Of a stretch of 55,623 nucleotides of DNA, positions 9,268-17,317 are shown one piece after another. The stretch is from NCBI GenBank assembly GCA_030446685.1, contig JAUJMV010000006.1:80954-136576 (forward strand), given 5' to 3'. The first letter of the stretch is position 1. Every line of letters starts with the position of its first letter. A program made the position numbers and the translations under genes. This DNA comes from Thermomicrobiales bacterium. Its GTDB lineage: Bacteria; Chloroflexota; Chloroflexia; Thermomicrobiales; CADCWN01. The notes beneath the pieces were generated by a model. That model saw nothing but the letters and a program-made list of their open reading frames with translations. It was not told the DNA's origin and made no database searches.

Positions 9268-9326
9268 CCGGCAGGACCAACGACCCGTTTCGCGACACCT
9301 GATGGGCGGGGGGGGCGGGCGCCCCC

Positions 9327-10661
9327 CTAGAACCGCACCAGGTCGGCGACGCGCACCGGCAGGCCGGTCGCGAACGACCGGTTGGCGGCGATGCCGGTCA
9401 GGATCGACATGGCGCCGTCGATGTGTCCCGCCGCGCGCCCGAGCGGGTCGGCGGGGCGCTCGCGCCGGAAGAGATCCTCCAGCAGGCGCACATCGCCGCC
9501 GCCGTGCCCGCCCTGCTCCTGCGCCACCGGCACGACGAGCGGCTTGCCCCACAGCGGGCGCAGCACGATCTCCGGGCGCTCCCGCTCCACCAGCGGCTCG
9601 AGATCGCGCAACTCCGGCAGATTGAAGTCGTCCTTCGCCCCGCTGACGTAGGAGTTCTCCTCGATGTCCACCTCCAGCCGGCCCTTGGTGCCGTTGAACC
9701 CGATCCGGAAGCCCTCCCAGGGGGAGTAGGCCGTCAGATGGTAGGACATCGTCGCGCCGCTGCGGTAGCGCACCAGCACCGCCATGTCGTCCTCGATGCT
9801 GATGCCGTCGCCGAAGACGTTCTGGTCGCGCTGGTAGCCGTCCTCGTGCTCGGCCTCCAGGTAGAGCCCGCGCAGGTGCGGGTTGTCGGCCAGGCGCAGC
9901 GCGTAGGGGTCCTCCCCGGCGGCGGGGCTGCCGTGGGCGCGCTGATAGGGGTACGCCTCGCCGCGCTCCTCGGCGTTCTCGCGCCCGTAGAACTTCAGGT
10001 CGCCGAAGGCGAAGACCGTCTCCGGCTGCGTGTCGAGCCACCAGTTGACCAGATCGAAGTGGTGCGTCGCCTTGTGGACCATCAGCCCGCCGGAGTTCCG
10101 CTTGTCGCGGTGCCAGCGGCGGAAGTAGTCGGCGCCGTGCCGCGTGTCGAGGAGCCACTCGAAGTGGACCGAGAGGACGCGCCCGATCGCGCCCGACCGC
10201 AGCACCTCCTTGACGGCGCTGGCGCGCGGGGCGTAGCGGTAGTTGAAGGTGACGGTGAGGGTGCGGCCGGTCGCGCGCTGCGTGTCGAGGATCGCCTGGC
10301 AGCGGGCGGCGTCGATCGTCAGCGGCTTCTCGGTGATCACGTCGCGGCCGAGCTCCATCGCCCGGATGATGTAGCGGTGGTGGGTGCGGTCGATCGACGT
10401 GACGATCACCGTCTCCACCCGCTGCTCGTCGAGCATCCGCTCGAAGTCCTCCGCCCGATAGGTCGGCACCGGCGCCGCCCCCAGCCGCTCGCCGAAGAGG
10501 CGGTTGTAGTAGTCCATCCGCGTCTGGTTCACGTCGCAGAAGCCGACCAGCGCCCCCTCGTCCTTGAAGTCGCCGAGCAGCGCCGCGCTGTACATCGCCG
10601 AGCGCCCGCCCAGCCCGACGATCGCGTAGCGCTTCCGGCTGTCCGTCTCCCCGCCGGTCAT
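9327..10661 (-). CDS. Gfo/Idh/MocA-family NAD(P)-dependent oxidoreductase
   Basis: 444 residues with an N-terminal Rossmann fold ([17 protein letters not shown], about residues 12-28) and the family's EKP motif ([11 protein letters not shown]). The C-terminal alpha/beta substrate domain includes [22 protein letters not shown] and a His-rich stretch ([18 protein letters not shown]) likely to contribute to catalysis. Family members oxidise or reduce sugars and inositols. At 444 residues it is longer than the usual 330-380. The start has a GGGGAGGGG site ahead. It is followed on the same strand by a D-2-hydroxyacid dehydrogenase, suggesting a sugar or sugar-acid pathway. The substrate is not predictable. 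Confidence 0.9.
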   Translation of the reverse strand: MTGGETDSRKRYAIVGLGGRSAMYSAALLGDFKDEGALVGFCDVNQTRMDYYNRLFGERLGAAPVPTYRAEDFERMLDEQRVETVIVTSIDRTHHRYIIRAMELGRDVITEKPLTIDAARCQAILDTQRATGRTLTVTFNYRYAPRASAVKEVLRSGAIGRVLSVHFEWLLDTRHGADYFRRWHRDKRNSGGLMVHKATHHFDLVNWWLDTQPETVFAFGDLKFYGRENAEERGEAYPYQRAHGSPAAGEDPYALRLADNPHLRGLYLEAEHEDGYQRDQNVFGDGISIEDDMAVLVRYRSGATMSYHLTAYSPWEGFRIGFNGTKGRLEVDIEENSYVSGAKDDFNLPELRDLEPLVERERPEIVLRPLWGKPLVVPVAQEQGGHGGGDVRLLEDLFRRERPADPLGRAAGHIDGAMSILTGIAANRSFATGLPVRVADLVRF

Positions 10662-10727
10662 GCCAACCCCTCCCCTCTCGCCACCATCGCCCGGGCCACC
10701 ACACCCCGCGCCCTGCGCCCCGCGCCG

Positions 10728-11714
10728 TCAGTAGCCCCGCTGCTTGTCCACCACGTTCATCAGTTCCTCGCCGGCCAGGAAGCGGCGGACGTTCTCGCTG
10801 ATGATCGCGTAGGCGCGCGGGCCGTACTTCGGCGTCAGCCCGCCGTAGTGCGTCAGCAGGATCAGGTTCGGCGCCTCCCAGAGCGGGTGGTCGGGCGGCA
10901 GCGGCTCCGGGTCGGTCACGTCGAGCCCGGCGCCGGCGATCGTGCCGTCGTGCAGCGCGGCGATCAGCGCCTCCTGGTCCACGATCGGGCCGCGCCCGAC
11001 GTTGTAGAGGTAGGCGCTCCGCCGCATCGCCCGCAGCTCCGCCGCCCCGATCAGCCCCCGCGTCTCCGGCGTCAGCGGCAGGGTGATCACGACGTGGTCG
11101 GCGTCCGCCAGCAGGCCGTGGAGGTCGTCGCGCGCGAACTGGCGGTCGAGCAGCCCCTCCGGCGCGGGCCGGTCGGAGCGGCGCAGGGCGGTGACACGCA
11201 TGCCGAGCCCCTTCGCCTTGCGCGCCAGCGCCTCGCCGATCTTGCCGAGGCCGAGCAGACCCATCGTCTGCCCCTCGACCTCGAACATGCCGGTCGGCCA
11301 GTAGAAGCGCCGCTCGCCGTGCTGGTTGAGGATCTGCTCCGGCACCCGCCGCGCGAAGGCCAGCAGCATCGCCAGCACATGCTCCGGCACGCTCGCCACA
11401 TGGATGCCCACGGCGGAGGTGCCGACGATGTCCCGCTCGATGAAGCCCGGCGTGGAGACGGCGTTGGCGCCCGCGCCGGTCGTCTGCACCCAGCGCAGCC
11501 GCCCCGCCCGCGGCAGCAGCCCCTCCGGCACGTCGCCGATCACTGCGTCGGCCTCGCCGATGTGCCGCTCCAGCGCCGCCCGGTCCCCCTCGACCGAGAT
11601 GAACGTCGCCTCCGGGAACTGCTCCGCCAGCTTCGCGCGGTAGTCCACGCCGTCGTTGCGCCCCATGTTCCCGCCGACCAGGATGACCGGCTTGCGCCCC
11701 CCCTCTTCCGCCAT
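10728..11714 (-). CDS. D-isomer-specific 2-hydroxyacid dehydrogenase
   Basis: 328 residues from ATG 11714 (GGGAGGGAGC just upstream). The NAD-binding motif is GLGKIGEALARKAKGLG. The catalytic triad of the family is complete: Arg in YNVGRGPIVDQEAL, Glu in DPEPLPPDHPLW, and His in LTHYGG. It should interconvert a 2-keto acid and a D-2-hydroxy acid (glyoxylate, hydroxypyruvate or a sugar-acid derivative) in the cytoplasm. It lies upstream of the Gfo/Idh gene on the same strand with a gap of about 66 nt, probably one transcript. Two relatives occur at 34935-35953 and 45392-46471. Confidence 0.9.
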   Translation of the reverse strand: MAEEGGRKPVILVGGNMGRNDGVDYRAKLAEQFPEATFISVEGDRAALERHIGEADAVIGDVPEGLLPRAGRLRWVQTTGAGANAVSTPGFIERDIVGTSAVGIHVASVPEHVLAMLLAFARRVPEQILNQHGERRFYWPTGMFEVEGQTMGLLGLGKIGEALARKAKGLGMRVTALRRSDRPAPEGLLDRQFARDDLHGLLADADHVVITLPLTPETRGLIGAAELRAMRRSAYLYNVGRGPIVDQEALIAALHDGTIAGAGLDVTDPEPLPPDHPLWEAPNLILLTHYGGLTPKYGPRAYAIISENVRRFLAGEELMNVVDKQRGY

Positions 11715-11861
11715 GCTCCCTCCCATCATCGAGTGTTGCCGCCCCTCCGGCGGCAGTATCGCATGGATCGGCGCCTGGGATGGGCCGCCGCTATCGGCGT
11801 TGTCCGGCCCGGCCACGGTGCCAATTATGCGTGGACGGATGCCCAGAGCGACGAGGTGGGG

Positions 11862-11867
11862 TATAAT
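11862..11867 (+). promoter_or_regulatory. Sigma-70 -10 element (TATAAT)
   Basis: A perfect TATAAT lies about 120 bases upstream of the ATG at 11990 and divergent from the hydroxyacid dehydrogenase. No good -35 box is visible at the right distance, so strength is uncertain. Confidence 0.45.
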
Positions 11868-11989
11868 GCAGCCACCACCCCTTGTCCCACAACGCCGTTG
11901 GTCAGGCACGGTGCGCCGCATGCACCGCGGGCGAGCAGCGCAGCCAGAGGCTTCCCAAGCAGCGACAACCGACGCCGGGGGACACCATC

Positions 11990-12421
11990 ATGCACGCCTA
12001 TCTGCCGGCGGCGCCGACGGACGGCGCCGAGTTCGCCGCGCGCGGGCCGGACGGGACGTTGCCCATCGCCCTGCTTGGCGGCTTCCGGGTCGCCGCCGGC
12101 CCCCGCACCGTCGCGGAGGCGGCCCGGCGGCGGAGGAAGGCCAAGGCGCTCGTCAAACTGCCCGCACTCACGCCCGCGCACCGGCTCCACCGCGAGCAAC
12201 TCATGGAGCGGCTGTGGCCAGCAGTTCGCCCCCTCGATCCACTCGGGCAATCGTCGGCCTGCTTGCGGGCGGAGGATCAGCAGGCCGCCCTCGAGGCCGG
12301 GGGCGCGGCGTGGATCGATGTCGCCGCGCTCTCGAGCGCCGCGAGCGCCCGCTTCACTGTGGAACTGCTGACAGACCAGGCACCGTTCCACTCTGACGCG
12401 CCGCGTGGCCGCGGAGGATAA
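11990..12421 (+). pseudogene. Remnant of a SARP/AfsR-type winged-helix regulator
   Basis: The first 75 residues (LPIALLGGFRVAAGPRTV, then RRRRKAKALVKLPALTPAHRLHREQLMERLW) match the start of the OmpR-like DNA-binding domain of large SARP or LuxR-type activators. After that the sequence shrinks and diverges: the expected NLRQALHALRR helix is missing, and fragments such as EAGGAAWIDVAAL correspond to the later QLALEPGGAVWVDVDAF segment. The frame ends at 12421, far short of the 600-1000 residues of intact relatives. I read it as a truncated, decayed regulator and not a functional short protein. Confidence 0.6.
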
Positions 12422-12702
12422 GGTTGGACCAGGTACTCGCCTATGCCCTGAACGATTGAACACGCCGCGGTGGCGGCGCCCACCGATCTGCGCCACCAGC
12501 GCCGGCGATCGGACCCTGTAATGCCGCTGTAAGCATGCGGTAGGCCCCATCCCGCAACATGAAGCGGGGGACCGATTCGAGCGCGCGGCGCCGTCGTCAA
12601 CCGCCGGTCATCGCGGAGTTAGAGAAAGCGGCGCGGGCGGGTGGGACAGGTCAAGCCCCGGTCCGCCGCCACCGCCCCCCGGCGCCCGAGAAGGATCGCG
12701 AC

Positions 12703-13302
12703 ATGCTCAAACGACCGCGCACCTCCGCCGCGCGCCTGGGATTCGGACTGCTGGGCCTGCTCCTGGTCCTGGCGCTACCGCTCGCCTGGTACCTCGGCTC
12801 GCCCCTCTTCCTCGACCGTGCGGTCGAGGAGGGCCCCTTCGACGCCGCGGCGGCGAGAGCAAGCCCGGTGCGGAGCGGCCGGTTCGTCGGCGCCGACTCA
12901 TTCCACATGGGCGCGGGGCGGGCGACGATCTTCCGGCTGCCCGACGGGCGGCAGACCCTGCGCCTCGAAGAGTTCACCGTGACCAACGGCCCCGACCTCT
13001 ACGTGTACCTATCGGGCCACCCCGCGCCGCGTGACAGCGCCCAGTTGCACGGATCGGGCGATTTCGAGGTCGCACGGCTCAGGGGGAACATCGGCGAACA
13101 GAGTTACGACCTGCCGGCCGACCTCGACGTGGGCGCGTTCAAGTCGGTGGTGATCTACTGCAAGCGGTTTACGACCGTGTTCAGCACCGCCGAACTCGCC
13201 CCCGCCGCGGCGACTGCCGCCGGGGCGTTCGCGCCGCCGGCCGCGGCGGCGTACAATACGGTCCCCGGTGGGGTCCGTGCGCGCAGGGAGGAGCAGTTAT
13301 GA
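12703..13302 (+). CDS. DM13-domain protein, membrane-anchored
   Basis: 199 residues from ATG 12703 (AAGGA seven bases ahead). There is one N-terminal transmembrane helix (residues 12-32) and a single extracytoplasmic DM13 domain (about 58-165). The domain includes SGRFVGADSFHMGAG, LEEFTVTNGPDLYVYLSG and the conserved Cys153 in VVIYCKRFTTVFSTAEL. DM13 domains are thought to serve in redox/electron-transfer reactions through that Cys. The end of the gene overlaps the next start by four bases (ATGA), so translation is probably coupled. It opens a redox operon running to about 15951. Confidence 0.88.
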   Translation: MLKRPRTSAARLGFGLLGLLLVLALPLAWYLGSPLFLDRAVEEGPFDAAAARASPVRSGRFVGADSFHMGAGRATIFRLPDGRQTLRLEEFTVTNGPDLYVYLSGHPAPRDSAQLHGSGDFEVARLRGNIGEQSYDLPADLDVGAFKSVVIYCKRFTTVFSTAELAPAAATAAGAFAPPAAAAYNTVPGGVRARREEQL

Positions 13303-13814
13303 GCCAGCCGTTCATCTCGCGCGGATTCCGGGGCCGTCGCCGGCAGGAGGCGCAGGCCGGCCGGCTCCCGCCCGGCCAGTACCTCACGCGCGACTTCCCG
13401 GTCCTCTCCGCCGGCCCCACGCCGCGGGTCGCGCTGGCGGCGTGGGACTTCGCCCTCACCGGCGAGGTCGAGCCGGCGAAGCGCTGGACCTGGGACGAGT
13501 TCCGCGCCCTGCCACGCGAGGCGATCGCGAAGGACATCCACTGCGTCACCAAGTGGTCGAAGTTCGAAGGTCGTCCCGCTCCTGGATGGCGATGCCTTTG
13601 CGACGGCGGCACCCGCGCCGCTGGAGGACGTCACCGCAAGGCGTGGATCGTCGCCTATGACGGCAGCCCCTGGCGCCCGAGCACGGCGGGCCGGCGCGGC
13701 TGCTGGTGCCGCACCTCTACTTCTGGAAGAGCGCCAAATGGGTCCGGCCTCCACCTGTCCGATGGGGACTCGGCTTCTGGGAGTCGCTCGGCGTCGCGGT
13801 ACCAGGGGGACTGA
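13299..13814 (+). pseudogene. Sulfite-oxidase-like molybdopterin enzyme, internally deleted
   Basis: The N-terminal part is clear: FISRGFRGRRR, LPPGQYLTRDFPVLSAGPTPRVAL, WDFALTGEVEPAKRWTWDEFRALP and DIHCVTKWSKFE, where the Cys would ligate molybdenum. After that roughly 40 residues expected in this family are missing, and the remaining pieces ([45 protein letters not shown]) are scattered over other frames. Before the TGA at 13812 the sequence ends in YQGD, resembling the normal C-terminus. Loss of whole segments points to real decay, unlike the single-base shifts elsewhere. Intact relatives are paired with the flavoreductase and DUF6510 gene that follow. Confidence 0.75.
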
Positions 13815-13815
13815 G

Positions 13816-14555
13816 ATGGCGCGACAGCAGCACCGCGCGCGATCTGGCGGCTCGCCGAGGTTGTCGAGACGGTCGCCGAGACACCGCGGACGAAGAGTTT
13901 GCTCCTCGACATCCCCTGGCACCGCGCCGGCCAGCACATCGCGTGCGCCTGACCGCCGAGGACGGCTACCAGGCCCAGCGCAGCTGCTCGATCGCCTCGC
14001 CGCCGGAGGATCCGCGGCTGCATCACGGTCGAGCGGCTGGAGGACGGGGAGGTCTCCCCCTACCTGACCGACGAGTTGCGCCCTGGCGACCGGCTGGAGT
14101 TGCGCGGGCCGATCGGCGGCTACTTCACCTGGGAGGCGCGGGACGGCGGCCCCCTCCTGCTGGTGGCCGGGGGATCCGGCGTCGTCCCGCTGATGGCGAT
14201 GATCCGGCACCGCGCCGCCGCCGGCGCCGCCGTCCCCACCCACCTGCTCTTCTCCTCGCGCGCCTACGACGAGATCATTTACCGCGCCGAACTCGACCGA
14301 CGCGCCGCGGCGGACGGCACGCTGCGGGTGGTCCACACCCTCACGCGGACCCAGCCGCCGGGCTGGACGGGCTATCGGCGACGCATCGACCGCGACATGC
14401 TGGCGGAGGTCGCCCCGCCGCCGGCGGAACGGCCGCGGGCGTTCATCTGCGGCCCGACCCCGCTGGTGGAGGGGGTCGCCGCGGCGCTGGTGGCGTTGGG
14501 GCACGACGCGGTGCGCGTCAAGACCGAACGCTTCGGACCGACGGGAGGCTCGTGA
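13816..14555 (+). pseudogene. FAD/NAD(P)-binding ferredoxin-reductase-type oxidoreductase, frameshifted in its N-terminal half
   Basis: Start at ATG 13816, one base after the previous stop. Assembled over frames it reads as a complete FNR-family protein: [46 protein letters not shown] (FAD loop, normally R-S-Y-S), then from about 14030 a clean frame with [20 protein letters not shown], the NAD-binding [14 protein letters not shown] and the C-terminal [11 protein letters not shown]. Shifts are needed near 13845, 13950 and 14030. It would pass electrons from NAD(P)H to the adjacent molybdoenzyme. The intact second half suggests sequence error or recent damage. Its stop overlaps the next start (TGATG). 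Confidence 0.75.
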
Positions 14556-14848
14556 TGCACGACGAACGGCGGTTGGACGGGAACGCCGCGGGCGGCCTGC
14601 TGGCCGAGGTCTTCCCGTTCGAGATGACCGTTGCCCGCTGCACCTGCGCGCGTTGCGGCAAAGTCGAGCAGATCGGCGCGCTGCTGCTGTACGGCGGCGC
14701 GATGGGGGCCGTGCTGCGCTGCCCCACCTGCGACCACGCGCTCATCCGCATCGCGCGGATCCGCGGGCAATACTGGCTCGACCTGCAGGGCGTGCGCGCC
14801 TTACGGCTCGATGGGCGGCGGATCGCCGGGGCGGCGCAGCCGGCTTGA
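14555..14848 (+). CDS. DUF6510-like zinc-ribbon protein
   Basis: 97 residues. Five cysteines stand in a ribbon pattern: C29-T-C31-x-x-C34 (ARCTCARCG) and C56-x-x-C59 ([10 protein letters not shown]), separated by about 21 residues, which fits a bound zinc ion. The family is known mainly as the third member of a conserved cluster with a sulfite-oxidase-like protein and a flavoreductase, exactly the order seen here, so it is probably an accessory of that complex. It starts inside the stop codon of the flavoreductase and ends 12 nt before the OsmC-like gene, so it is operonic with both. Confidence 0.8.
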   Translation: MHDERRLDGNAAGGLLAEVFPFEMTVARCTCARCGKVEQIGALLLYGGAMGAVLRCPTCDHALIRIARIRGQYWLDLQGVRALRLDGRRIAGAAQPA

Positions 14849-14860
14849 AGGAGGTCACTA

Positions 14861-15367
14861 ATGGCAACGGACAGGCCGGGAATCTTCGAGTACATCTCCC
14901 GCGCGCGGATCGAGTACCGCCACGGCTATCGCCACGCCTACCTCGGCGATGTGGTCCAGCCGATCGTCTACGGCGTGCAGGGCGCGCTCCGCGAGTACTA
15001 CGGCGCCGCGGAGGGGCCGCCGGTCGCCTCGACCCTCGACCAGATCGTCGCCGCGACCGGCGGTTGAATGTACGGCACCCTCGCCGGCGCCCTGGCAGGG
15101 CGCAAGATCCCGTTCGACCGCGACCGCTTCACCGCCACGGTCGAGGGCCGCATCGCCGGCCGCGGCAAGACGATCCGCATCGAGTCGATCGCGGTCCACT
15201 ACGACCTCACAATCGCGCCCGAGGATCGCCCCGCCGCCGAGCGGGCGCTGCACGCCCACCCGCGCGGCTGTCCGGTCCACGAGAGCATCGGCAGCGCCGT
15301 CCCGATCGGGTGGGACGCGACGCTGCACGTCGGCGACGAGACCGTCACACTGCGCGGCGCGGAGTAG
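14861..15367 (+). CDS. OsmC-family peroxidase-like protein with predicted selenocysteine (in-frame TGA)
   Basis: 168 residues if the TGA at 15065-15067 (codon 69) is read through. The start follows a consensus AGGAGGT site. Before the TGA: TLDQIVAATGG. After it: MYGTLAGALAGRKIPFDRD, then VHYDLTIAPEDRPAAERAL and GCPVHESIGSAVPIGWDATL. In OsmC/Ohr-type proteins the first redox Cys follows such a TGG, and the second Cys lies in the CPV motif, here Cys137. TGA thus stands exactly at the first catalytic Cys. The frame stays open and family-like for 100 codons beyond it to the TAG at 15365. OsmC-like proteins are among known bacterial selenoprotein families. Likely role: reduction of organic hydroperoxides. 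The alternative, a TGC/TGT-to-TGA mutation, would leave a dead gene. Confidence 0.85.
15087..15103 (+). promoter_or_regulatory. Candidate bacterial SECIS hairpin, OsmC-like gene
   Basis: GCGCCCTGGCAGGGCGC folds into a perfect 7-bp stem with a GGC loop (or 6 bp with loop UGGCA). The apical loop begins about 27 nt after the TGA and has G in its first two positions. This meets the bacterial SECIS consensus of a loop 16-37 nt downstream with G near its 5' end. Confidence 0.65.
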
Positions 15368-15420
15368 GGAGACACGGCCGGTCCCGCCGGGGGCTGCGGT
15401 ATCAGGGAGGAAGGGACCGT

Positions 15421-15951
15421 ATGCGCATCGAACCGGTCGAGAAGGAGCAGGCGCCGGAGGCCGTCCGGCGCATCTACGACGCGCTGGAGAAGCAGCGGGG
15501 CCGGCCGCCGGGCAACCTCCACAAGATGCTGGCCCATAAGCCGGATGTCCTGCGCACCTTCCTGCCGTTCTACGGCGCGATCTGGACGTCGGGCGCGCTG
15601 CCGGATCGCCTGAAGGAGTTGGCCTACCTGCGGGCGTCGATCCTCAACGGCTGCGCCTATTGAACGCGGGCGCACACCGCTTCGGGCAAGCGGCAGGGCC
15701 TGACCGACGCGCAGATCGCGGCGCTCAAGGAGCCGGGGGGACGCGAGCAGGGGGTATTCGACGCCGGGGAGCGGGCGATCCTCCGCTTCGCCGATCTCCT
15801 GACGACCCGCCCCGGCAACGTTGAGGACGGCGATCTCGACGCGCTGGCGGCGCACTTCGACGAGGGGCAGATCGTCGAGCTGGTCCTCACCATCACCGCC
15901 GCGAACATGACGAACCGGCTCAACGAAGGGCTGCGGACGCCGCCGGAGTGA
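15421..15951 (+). CDS. AhpD-like/carboxymuconolactone-decarboxylase-family protein with predicted selenocysteine (C-x-x-U)
   Basis: 176 residues with TGA at codon 81 (15661-15663). GGAGGAAGG precedes ATG 15421. Before the TGA: LKELAYLRASILNGCAY. After it: TRAHTASGKRQGLTDAQIAAL and ERAILRFADLLTTRPGNV, to the stop at 15949. AhpD-like proteins have E...C-x-x-C-x-x-x-H. Here Glu is in LKELAYLRAS, Cys78 is the first Cys, the TGA replaces the second, and His85 follows at the right spacing, giving C-x-x-U-x-x-x-H. Ninety-five open family-like codons follow. AhpD-like selenoproteins are an established class. It is a likely disulfide reductase/peroxidase partner of the OsmC-like protein 53 nt upstream. 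Confidence 0.88.
15677..15693 (+). promoter_or_regulatory. Candidate bacterial SECIS hairpin, AhpD-like gene
   Basis: CCGCTTCGGGCAAGCGG forms a perfect 6-bp stem closing a CGGGC loop. The loop starts 20 nt after the TGA and its second base is G, within the bacterial SECIS consensus. The hairpin is in coding sequence, as usual for bacterial SECIS elements. Confidence 0.65.
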
Positions 15952-16088
15952 CGCGGGGTCCAGGGCGATGGCCCGATCGGGCCGGCGGCACATCGCACGC
16001 CGTTTGGCGAGGCTGGGCGGGTGTGCTAGGCTGCCCGCCGACGTCATTCCCCATCGCCCTACGGCCCGCGACCGAAAGGAGCCGCCGC

Positions 16089-17177
16089 ATGACCGCGATC
16101 CCCGCGCCCACCGCCAGCCCCGCGCGCATCCCCGCCGACGCGCTGGCGGACTTCTACGACCGGGCGTTCACCCGCGCCGGTCTGCCGCCCGAGGACGCGG
16201 CGACGGTCGCGCGCGTGCTGCTGACGGCTGATCTGCGTGGCATCGCGTCGCACGGGGCAGCCCTGGCGCATGGCTATGCCAGGCGGATGCGCGATGGCGG
16301 GATCAACACGCGGCCGGACATTCGCCCCCTGACCGAGACGCCCGGCACGCTGGTCCTCGATGGGGACGCCGGGGCGGGGCCAGTCGTCGGAACGTACGCG
16401 ATGGGGCGGGCGATCGCGAAGGCGCGCGAGGTCGGCGTCGGCACCGTCACCGTCCGCAACAGCAACCACTACGCCGCCTGCTGCAACTACCCCCTCCTGG
16501 CGGTCGCGGAGGGCATGGCGGGGATGACGATGACGACGACCGGGCCGACCGTTGTGCCGACCTTCGGCGCGGCCCCGCTCCTCGGCACCAACCCCATTTG
16601 CATCGCCTTCCCCGGCGGCGCGCGCGAGCGGCCCTTCGTGATCGACATGTCGACCAGCGTCGCCGCGCTCGGCGCGGTCGGGGTCTACCGCCGCGAGGGG
16701 CGGGCGCTGCCGGAGGGCTGGGCCTACGATGCGGCGATGCACCCCACGACCGACGCCGCGCAGGCGCGCTACCTCAACCCGCTCGGCGGCGACCGCGCGC
16801 ACGGCAGCCAGAAGGGCTATGGCCTCAACGTCGCGGTGGACCTCTTCGCGGCGCTCCTCTCGGGCGGGCGCTACAGCGCGCAAATGCAGTTGGCGACCGC
16901 GACGCCCGACCCGCTCCAGAGCGCGCACATGTTCAGCGCCTGGCGGATCGACGCCTTCGTCCCGCCGGAGGAATACGCCGCCCGCTTCGACGAGTACGTG
17001 CGGATGCTACACGCCTGCCCACCCGCGCCCGGCGCGGAGCGCGTGCTGATCCCCGGCGAGCCGGAGTGGCTGGCCGAGGACGACCGCCGCGCGCACGGCA
17101 TCCCGCTGCACCCCACCGTCGTCGCGGACCTCCGCGCGCTGGCTGACGAACTCGACATCCCCTTCGTCGAGTGCTGA
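16089..17177 (+). CDS. Ldh-family malate/L-lactate/sulfolactate dehydrogenase
   Basis: 362 residues of the type-2 malate/lactate dehydrogenase fold (LDH_2), distinct from the Rossmann enzymes. They oxidise 2-hydroxyacids with NAD(P). Visible are LLTADLRGIASHGAAL with the catalytic-region His, VTVRNSNHYAACC, LLGTNPICIAFPGG and GSQKGYGLNVAVDLFAALLSG (cofactor and subunit contacts). The start at 16089 has AAAGGAG ahead. The last two codons and stop (GAG TGC TGA) are the first unit of a GAGTGCT tandem repeat, an odd case of a repeat supplying the stop codon. Related to the gene at 48063-49154. Substrate uncertain. Confidence 0.88.
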   Translation: MTAIPAPTASPARIPADALADFYDRAFTRAGLPPEDAATVARVLLTADLRGIASHGAALAHGYARRMRDGGINTRPDIRPLTETPGTLVLDGDAGAGPVVGTYAMGRAIAKAREVGVGTVTVRNSNHYAACCNYPLLAVAEGMAGMTMTTTGPTVVPTFGAAPLLGTNPICIAFPGGARERPFVIDMSTSVAALGAVGVYRREGRALPEGWAYDAAMHPTTDAAQARYLNPLGGDRAHGSQKGYGLNVAVDLFAALLSGGRYSAQMQLATATPDPLQSAHMFSAWRIDAFVPPEEYAARFDEYVRMLHACPPAPGAERVLIPGEPEWLAEDDRRAHGIPLHPTVVADLRALADELDIPFVEC

Positions 17178-17201
17178 GTGCTGAGTGCTGAGTGCTGAGT
17201 G
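17169..17201 (+). repeat. Tandem heptamer repeat (GAGTGCT)n
   Basis: Four full GAGTGCT units plus a partial one run through the stop codon of the preceding dehydrogenase. Similar heptamer arrays (GTGCTGA, TGGAGCG or GTGCGGA type) occur at about 35967-35984, 40527-40549, 43942-43965, 44053-44078, 45355-45395 and 46489-46520, all at gene ends or starts. Confidence 0.85.
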
Positions 17202-17263
17202 ACAAGATGCTCGTGTAGCGCGGGCAGCCAGGGGCAAGCGTCCGCGGCACGCGGCACTCGATG

Positions 17264-17269
17264 TATACT
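17264..17269 (+). promoter_or_regulatory. Promoter -10 element (TATACT) upstream of the isomerase gene
   Basis: TGTATACT lies 49 bases before ATG 17318, a suitable position for the TIM-barrel isomerase gene. No clear -35 box is visible. Confidence 0.4.
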
Positions 17270-17317
17270 CGCGGCGGTGGGATGACGATAGCCGATAGCT
17301 GAGGGAAGGGAGGACCG

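Noticed and set aside
14861-15951. Reassignment of TGA to a standard amino acid in this genome
   Set aside because: TGA ends many intact genes here (for example 13302, 14555, 15951, 17177), so it is a normal stop, and only these two positions need recoding.
14861-15951. The two genes as ordinary pseudogenes
   Set aside because: Both TGA codons hit exactly the redox-active Cys positions, no other disruption is present, and each is followed by a SECIS-like stem. Kept as the alternative to be excluded by read data.
17169-17201. CRISPR-like repeat array
   Set aside because: The units are seven bases in direct tandem without spacers; no CRISPR array or cas gene is visible in the window.
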